Part shown: piece after piece, positions 60,470 to 64,000 of the stretch
Position numbering within the stretch: the first letter of the stretch is position 1
Layout: each line of letters begins with the position of its first letter
Assembly (NCBI GenBank): GCA_036501145.1
Contig: DASYAV010000117.1
Location: forward strand, 35,845-99,844
Origin: PALSA-505 sp036501145
GTDB taxonomy: Bacteria; Actinomycetota; Actinomycetes; Streptosporangiales; Streptosporangiaceae
Reading direction: 5' to 3'
Length of the DNA stretch: 64,000 bases
Notes under the pieces: model-generated
Database searches by the model: none
What the model was told of the DNA's origin: nothing
Seen by the model: only the letters and a program-made list of their open reading frames with translations
Program-made: the position numbers and the translations under genes

Positions 60470-61378
60470 GTGTCGGACCCTCCCAGTGCCAGTTCAGTAG
60501 ACCACTATGGAGGCCCGGCTCATGAGCACATGCATGTTGAGGACCGAATGCCAGACCCCGCCCGTTACCCTCCGTTTCGGCATGATGCGCGGGGTAACCA
60601 TCTTGATCGGTGGGCAGCCACAGAGACGCACGATGGCCACGTGCTGTGGCTCCGCGGACCTATCGAGGCTGTCCGGCAAGTCCAGGCGGCCGATCCCACA
60701 TACGTGGGCTTGCGGCACGTTGCCGACAGCAGTGGGTGGACTCATACGCTGCAATCGCCAGAGCCTGCCGTAAAGCCCGCCGTGCGTACGCTGCTGGAAC
60801 TGCTGAAAGAGATCGTCTCCGTACCGAGTGTGACGGTCGATCTCCTCGTCGCGCTGGACTGGTACAAAATCCCGCAGGAAGGTGTCGACTCGTATCATTG
60901 GCCGTACACCGAGACGGGTGAACTTGTTCATTCAGGAAAATACCGGTACAGGCAAGCACCTAGGCCGCAAGCTGAAGCCGGGCGCAGCCTCTCCTCCCGA
61001 ATCTGCGACGTCATACGCAGGCACGCTCTGCTGATGGATGCCTCAATAGTCCTGAATGTCCCTGGCCACGACAGGCTGCGCCTCTCCTTTGGGTCCCGGT
61101 TGGCTGCGACTGTAGCCAGAGACCGAGGTGTTCCTATCCTCAGAGTCCATGCCAAGTCACAGTTCCGGGCCCAGGCCAAGGAGCTTGACCGAGGCCAGCT
61201 AGCGCAAGTGCTCGACAGTGAGTTCACGGTTCCGCGCGAGGTGCGCCGCCACTCCGTCTTGATCGTCGACGACTTCATCAGGTCGGGAACAAGCATGGCT
61301 GCAGTCGGAAAGGCGGCGCGCGAATCCGGGGCGTGCCGGGTGTTCGGGATCGGTGCCGTGCGGACTATGAGGCGTTAG
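60470..61378 (+). CDS. Phosphoribosyltransferase-domain protein (ShosT-like)
   Basis: Protein of 302 residues. The C-terminal half is a type I phosphoribosyltransferase fold: ASIVLNVPGHDRLRLSFGSR, LAATVARDRGVPILRV, and the PRPP-binding loop SVLIVDDFIRSGTSMAAVGK near 262-280. The N-terminal half (about 150 residues, with VTVDLLVALDWYKIPQEGVD and YTETGELVHSGKYRYR) is unassigned. Paired with a DprA-like gene it resembles ShosT, the toxic partner in ShosTA. GTG 60470 is tentative; ATG 60530 is an alternative. Confidence 0.82.
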   Translation: MSDPPSASSVDHYGGPAHEHMHVEDRMPDPARYPPFRHDARGNHLDRWAATETHDGHVLWLRGPIEAVRQVQAADPTYVGLRHVADSSGWTHTLQSPEPAVKPAVRTLLELLKEIVSVPSVTVDLLVALDWYKIPQEGVDSYHWPYTETGELVHSGKYRYRQAPRPQAEAGRSLSSRICDVIRRHALLMDASIVLNVPGHDRLRLSFGSRLAATVARDRGVPILRVHAKSQFRAQAKELDRGQLAQVLDSEFTVPREVRRHSVLIVDDFIRSGTSMAAVGKAARESGACRVFGIGAVRTMRR

Positions 61379-61712
61379 CTTCCCCGAAGGACCAGTCGTC
61401 ATCGCCAGGAGCCGGGATGCCCGGGACCCTGGTTGCCGCAAGCGCGGACGCCACCTGCTCGGCGACCCTGTCAACGACTTGCGGGACATTGTCGAGTCCC
61501 TCGGTGAGCAGCAACCGCAGGTTGCGCACCAAATCTGGCAGAAGGATGTCGACCTGGGCCTGAGGCGGGAGCTGGCTTAGAGCGGAGACGACCTGGCGCA
61601 GCGTCTGATCCCAGTCCGGCAGAGTGAGACGGCTGGAGCGGAAGCTCTCCACGACATCTCGGACATCGCCAAGGGGGTCAGCTAGGTCTGCGGCGTACTG
61701 CATCTCTACCAC
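61365..61712 (-). CDS. Small hypothetical protein convergent with the PRTase gene
   Basis: Protein of 115 residues (112 if ATG 61703 is used, which has AGGTGG upstream). It is helical and leucine-rich: DVRDVVESFRSSRLTLPDWD, LRQVVSALSQLPPQAQVDIL and VDRVAEQVASALAATRV. No family is recognised. It overlaps the end of the PRTase gene by 14 bases on the other strand. Confidence 0.55.
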   Translation of the reverse strand: MVEMQYAADLADPLGDVRDVVESFRSSRLTLPDWDQTLRQVVSALSQLPPQAQVDILLPDLVRNLRLLLTEGLDNVPQVVDRVAEQVASALAATRVPGIPAPGDDDWSFGEANAS

Positions 61713-61908
61713 CTGAACACTCGGTAGGTCCGGTGCGAGTGCCGTGACGCCTGCGACTTATTTATGACTTTTGCGGCCGTGTACTGCGCAGGACGACTCG
61801 GCAGGTGCTCCAATCTCGATCGTGAGTTACAGTCTGACATGGGAATCCTATCGATGTTGCACACCACGCCGCATCGATTTTTGCGGGACTTTCAGGTCGG
61901 AGACGATA

Positions 61909-62388
61909 GTGCCTGAGCGGCAGACAGCAATCAGACTGCTGCCGACCCGTCAGCCTGGTCCAGGCGCCCTCCGCAGGGCCTGTAAGCGACCTCGGTGTGG
62001 GAACGAGATCGACCCGCCAGCTGGAAGATCCCGCCCGCGTGAGTTCTGCAGCGATGACTGCCGGAATCTGTATCAGCGGGAGCGGGACCAGGCAAGAAAC
62101 ATGCTTCTGGAAGCGCGGCGCCTCGCTCTTCAGTACGAGATCGATGAAAAGGCCGCCGCTGAACCCTCCACTCAGGACACCGGCTCGCGCGGATGGTCGT
62201 CCAGCTCGGCCAGCACGTCGCCAAGTTATCTCGCGCTCTCCTTGATCGCACAGGCTCTGGAGTCGATACGAGTCGACCTGCGTGATGGGATAGTGCTCGA
62301 CCTTGAAGCAGTGCTGGCCCGCATGACGAGAGCCAAGGAGGAGGGTGATCGTCTCTTGAGAATGTATGGCCAGAGCGACCGCGTGTGA
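61909..62388 (+). CDS. Zinc-ribbon protein with helical C-terminus
   Basis: Protein of 159 residues. A zinc ribbon is visible, CKRPRCGNEIDPPAGRSRPR followed by EFCSDDCRNLYQRERDQARN, with four Cys in C-x4-C and C-x3-C spacing. The C-terminal half is helical (YLALSLIAQALESIRVDLRD). GGAG lies seven bases before GTG 61909. An opposite-strand frame of similar length lacks such motifs. It may be the last gene of the DprA/PRTase island. Confidence 0.7.
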   Translation: MPERQTAIRLLPTRQPGPGALRRACKRPRCGNEIDPPAGRSRPREFCSDDCRNLYQRERDQARNMLLEARRLALQYEIDEKAAAEPSTQDTGSRGWSSSSASTSPSYLALSLIAQALESIRVDLRDGIVLDLEAVLARMTRAKEEGDRLLRMYGQSDRV

Positions 62389-62578
62389 CATCGTGGACCT
62401 GTCCTGGGCATTGAGAACTCTGAGCTTCGGGCGGTGGTCTAGATCACTACCCGAATGCTAGTTTACGTTCCCTTCACCGGCGGCTAAACCGGCTCACAGG
62501 CCGATCCTGCCCGCTGGCCACTATTGGAGTGTTCGTGGGTCTCACTCGACCTCAGAACCGTGCTGGGCCGCCTGCCAT

Positions 62579-63866
62579 CAGGGGCCCGGCAAAGTCATGA
62601 AGTTAGGCCGTGACCTGCGGTGTCGTAATTGCCGTGATGTGCCCGGCGGGTCTGAGGGTGGCGGGCGGGGCCCGGGCGGAACGATGGAAGCTCTCACACT
62701 CGCCGTCGTCTGCCACGAGGGGACGCCCGCCCGCTCATGTCATCTTCCTCCCTGAGGCTGCTGCCCGCAGCCGGTGCCTTCTTGATCTGCTTGCCCAGCT
62801 CCCGGACCCGCGGAAGAGACGGGGGCGGCGGCACTCGCTGGCCGGGCTGCTTGCCGTCCGCATCGCGGCGGTGACCGCGGGCTCAAGGTCGTTCGCCGCG
62901 ATCGGCCAGTGGGCCGCCGATGCCGGGGCCGGCGTGCTGGCTGGGCTCGGAGCGGTCTGCGGGCCGGCGGAGGAGTCCACGTTCCGGCGCGCGTTCGTCC
63001 TGATAAGCGCGGACCTGCCCGGCCAGGTCATTGGCGCCTGGCTGCACACCAGGGCGATGCAGGCCGGCGGCCGGCTGGTAATCGCGGTCGACGGCAAGGC
63101 CGTCCGCGGCGCCCGGAACAGGGAAGAGAAGGCCCCGCACCTGGTCGCGGCCCTGGCGCACGGTATCGGCGCGGTCCCCGGCCAGGTCGCCGTGGACGCG
63201 AAGTCCCATGAGATCCCTGCCTTCCGGGACCTGCTGAAAGCGTTCACTGACCTGGCCGGGGTGGTCATCACGGCCGGCGCCCTGCACACGCAGAGCGACA
63301 CCGCGCGGGCCATCACCGGACGGCACGCCGGCTGCGTGATGACCGTCAAGGCCAGCATGCCGGCCCTGTGCAAGCAGCTGATGAAGCTGCCCTGGACCGC
63401 GATCCCCGCGACCCCGGCCGTGAGCACGGGCCACGACCGCCGGGCTGTCGCACGATCAAGGCCGTGCTGGTGCCGGCCTGAACCGGGTTCGCCGGCGCCG
63501 CCCAGGTCGCGCAGGTCCGCCGCACGGTCACGAGGAAAGGCAAGAAGACCGTCGGGGTCGTGTACCTCGTTACCAGCGGCCGCGACGCCGATCCCGCCAC
63601 CCTGGCGGCCTGGGTCCGCGGCCACTGAGAGATAGAAAACCGGCTTCACTGGGACGGATGCGACGTGACTCATCAGGAGGATAAATCGCTGGTCAGGACG
63701 GGGAACGCGCCCCGTGTGATGGCCTCGCTGCCCAGCCTGGCCATCAGCTTGCCGCGCCTGGGCGGCCAGGCCAGCATCGCCGCCGCTGACCGCCACCACG
63801 CCCGCGGCCCGCAGCGGACGCTCAAGCTGCTGCAAACTGCGTGAGCGGCTTTGCCGTGTCGTGTGT
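62579..63866 (+). mobile_element. Decayed ISAs1-type insertion sequence
   Basis: The left end begins CAGGGGCCCGGCAAAGTCAT (62579-62598), an ISAs1-style end. The right end carries CTTTGCCG (63849-63856), the complement of CGGCAAAG in the left end, so the element stops near 63860-63866; outside this core the two ends have diverged. It contains one broken transposase gene. The last 134 bases of the window show no gene. Confidence 0.65.
62610..63844 (+). pseudogene. ISAs1-family DDE transposase, broken
   Basis: The first part reads LLDLLAQLPDPRKRRGRRHS, AGSRSFAAIGQWAADAG, VIAVDGKAVRGARNREEKAP and then AVDAKSHEIPAFRDLLKAF, the H-repeat/ISAs1 family with its catalytic Asp in AVDGK. Near 63440-63450 the frame shifts; the sequence continues in another frame (TVTRKGKKTVGVVYLVTSG) with stops in VPA* and RGH*. 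A third piece gives EDKSLVRTGNAPRVMASLPS to the TGA at 63842-63844. At least one frameshift and two stops show it is inactive. Confidence 0.8.
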
Positions 63867-64000
63867 CACGAACATCGAAGGGAGTCTGATCATGTAGGCC
63901 GGGCTCGTGGGGATGGTGCTGTCCGGGAGATGAAGGAAGGCCCTTCGGAGCCGCCCTGCGCGGGGAGGCTTCAAACCGCCTCATGCTGCGTTGGCTGAAG

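Noticed and set aside
61762..62391. A 209-codon minus-strand open frame opposite the zinc-ribbon gene
   Set aside because: The plus strand has a convincing four-Cys zinc ribbon and a ribosome site; the minus frame has neither.
37638..64000. Search for a copy of the tRNA-Ala 3' end as right attachment site
   Set aside because: No match to the T-arm/acceptor sequence was found by eye, so no attR is annotated.
1..64000. CRISPR arrays, rRNA genes and other structured RNAs
   Set aside because: No regularly spaced repeats of CRISPR type, no rRNA sequence, and no riboswitch-like conserved core were recognised; only the two tRNAs are supported.

Overview
This window is the origin-of-replication region of a high-GC actinomycete (Actinomycetota) chromosome, followed by accessory and mobile DNA. 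The evidence is the block rpmH, dnaA, dnaN, recF, a DUF721 gene, gyrB, gyrA, DUF3566 and tRNA-Ile. It is flanked by rnpA, yidD, yidC, jag and rsmG on the minus strand, and by trxB-trxA and parA-parB. GTG and TTG starts, strong GC bias and actinobacterial families (DUF3566, DLW-39, DUF1707, a sigma-R-type trxBA promoter) all fit. The sequence alone does not fix genus or family; a Streptosporangiales-like or related lineage is only a guess.

Layout. Bases 1-6.8 kb: the 3' end of an upstream gene, trxB-trxA behind a sigma-R-type promoter, a YefM/YoeB-type toxin-antitoxin pair, a GNAT gene, an aminotransferase, a D-Ala-D-Ala ligase-like gene and a threonine-aldolase-like gene. 7.0-11.4 kb: parA-parB, which run opposite to rsmG although most actinobacteria have them co-directional. 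They are followed by two copies of a 29-bp parS-like repeat bracketing an SRPBCC gene, then a LAGLIDADG-like gene. 11.6-26.9 kb: the conserved origin core, with oriC in the dnaA-dnaN gap. 26.95-37.6 kb: tRNA-Ile(GAT) and tRNA-Ala(TGC) are separated by about 10.5 kb holding an ABC-F protein, a GntR-TetR fusion regulator divergent from an FAD monooxygenase, DLW-39 and assorted small enzymes.

From tRNA-Ala to the right end the DNA is accessory. A trypsin-type conflict module lies next to the tRNA: a Trypco2-like protein and a 1204-residue protease with a helical-repeat tail. Next come a tyrosine integrase and excisionase, two hypothetical genes and a MOBF relaxase-helicase of about 1,626 residues. 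No conjugation channel genes are visible, so this looks like an integrative mobilizable element or the remains of an ICE. After the relaxase come an ECF sigma/anti-sigma-like operon bracketed by repeats, two GntR-type regulators with clear palindromic operators, and a coupled four-gene operon of small regulators. The final part holds a methyltransferase, a PIN-toxin remnant and a divergent DprA-like/phosphoribosyltransferase pair resembling the ShosTA anti-phage system with unknown neighbours. A decayed ISAs1-type insertion sequence ends the window.

The two systems of greatest interest are the Trypco2-trypsin module at 37.86-41.83 kb and the DprA/PRTase locus at 58.29-62.39 kb. Both lie on the accessory side of tRNA-Ala, and both look less GC-rich at silent positions than the origin core. 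This suggests that the region right of tRNA-Ala is an integration hotspot carrying defence cargo. I could not find the right-hand attachment repeat.
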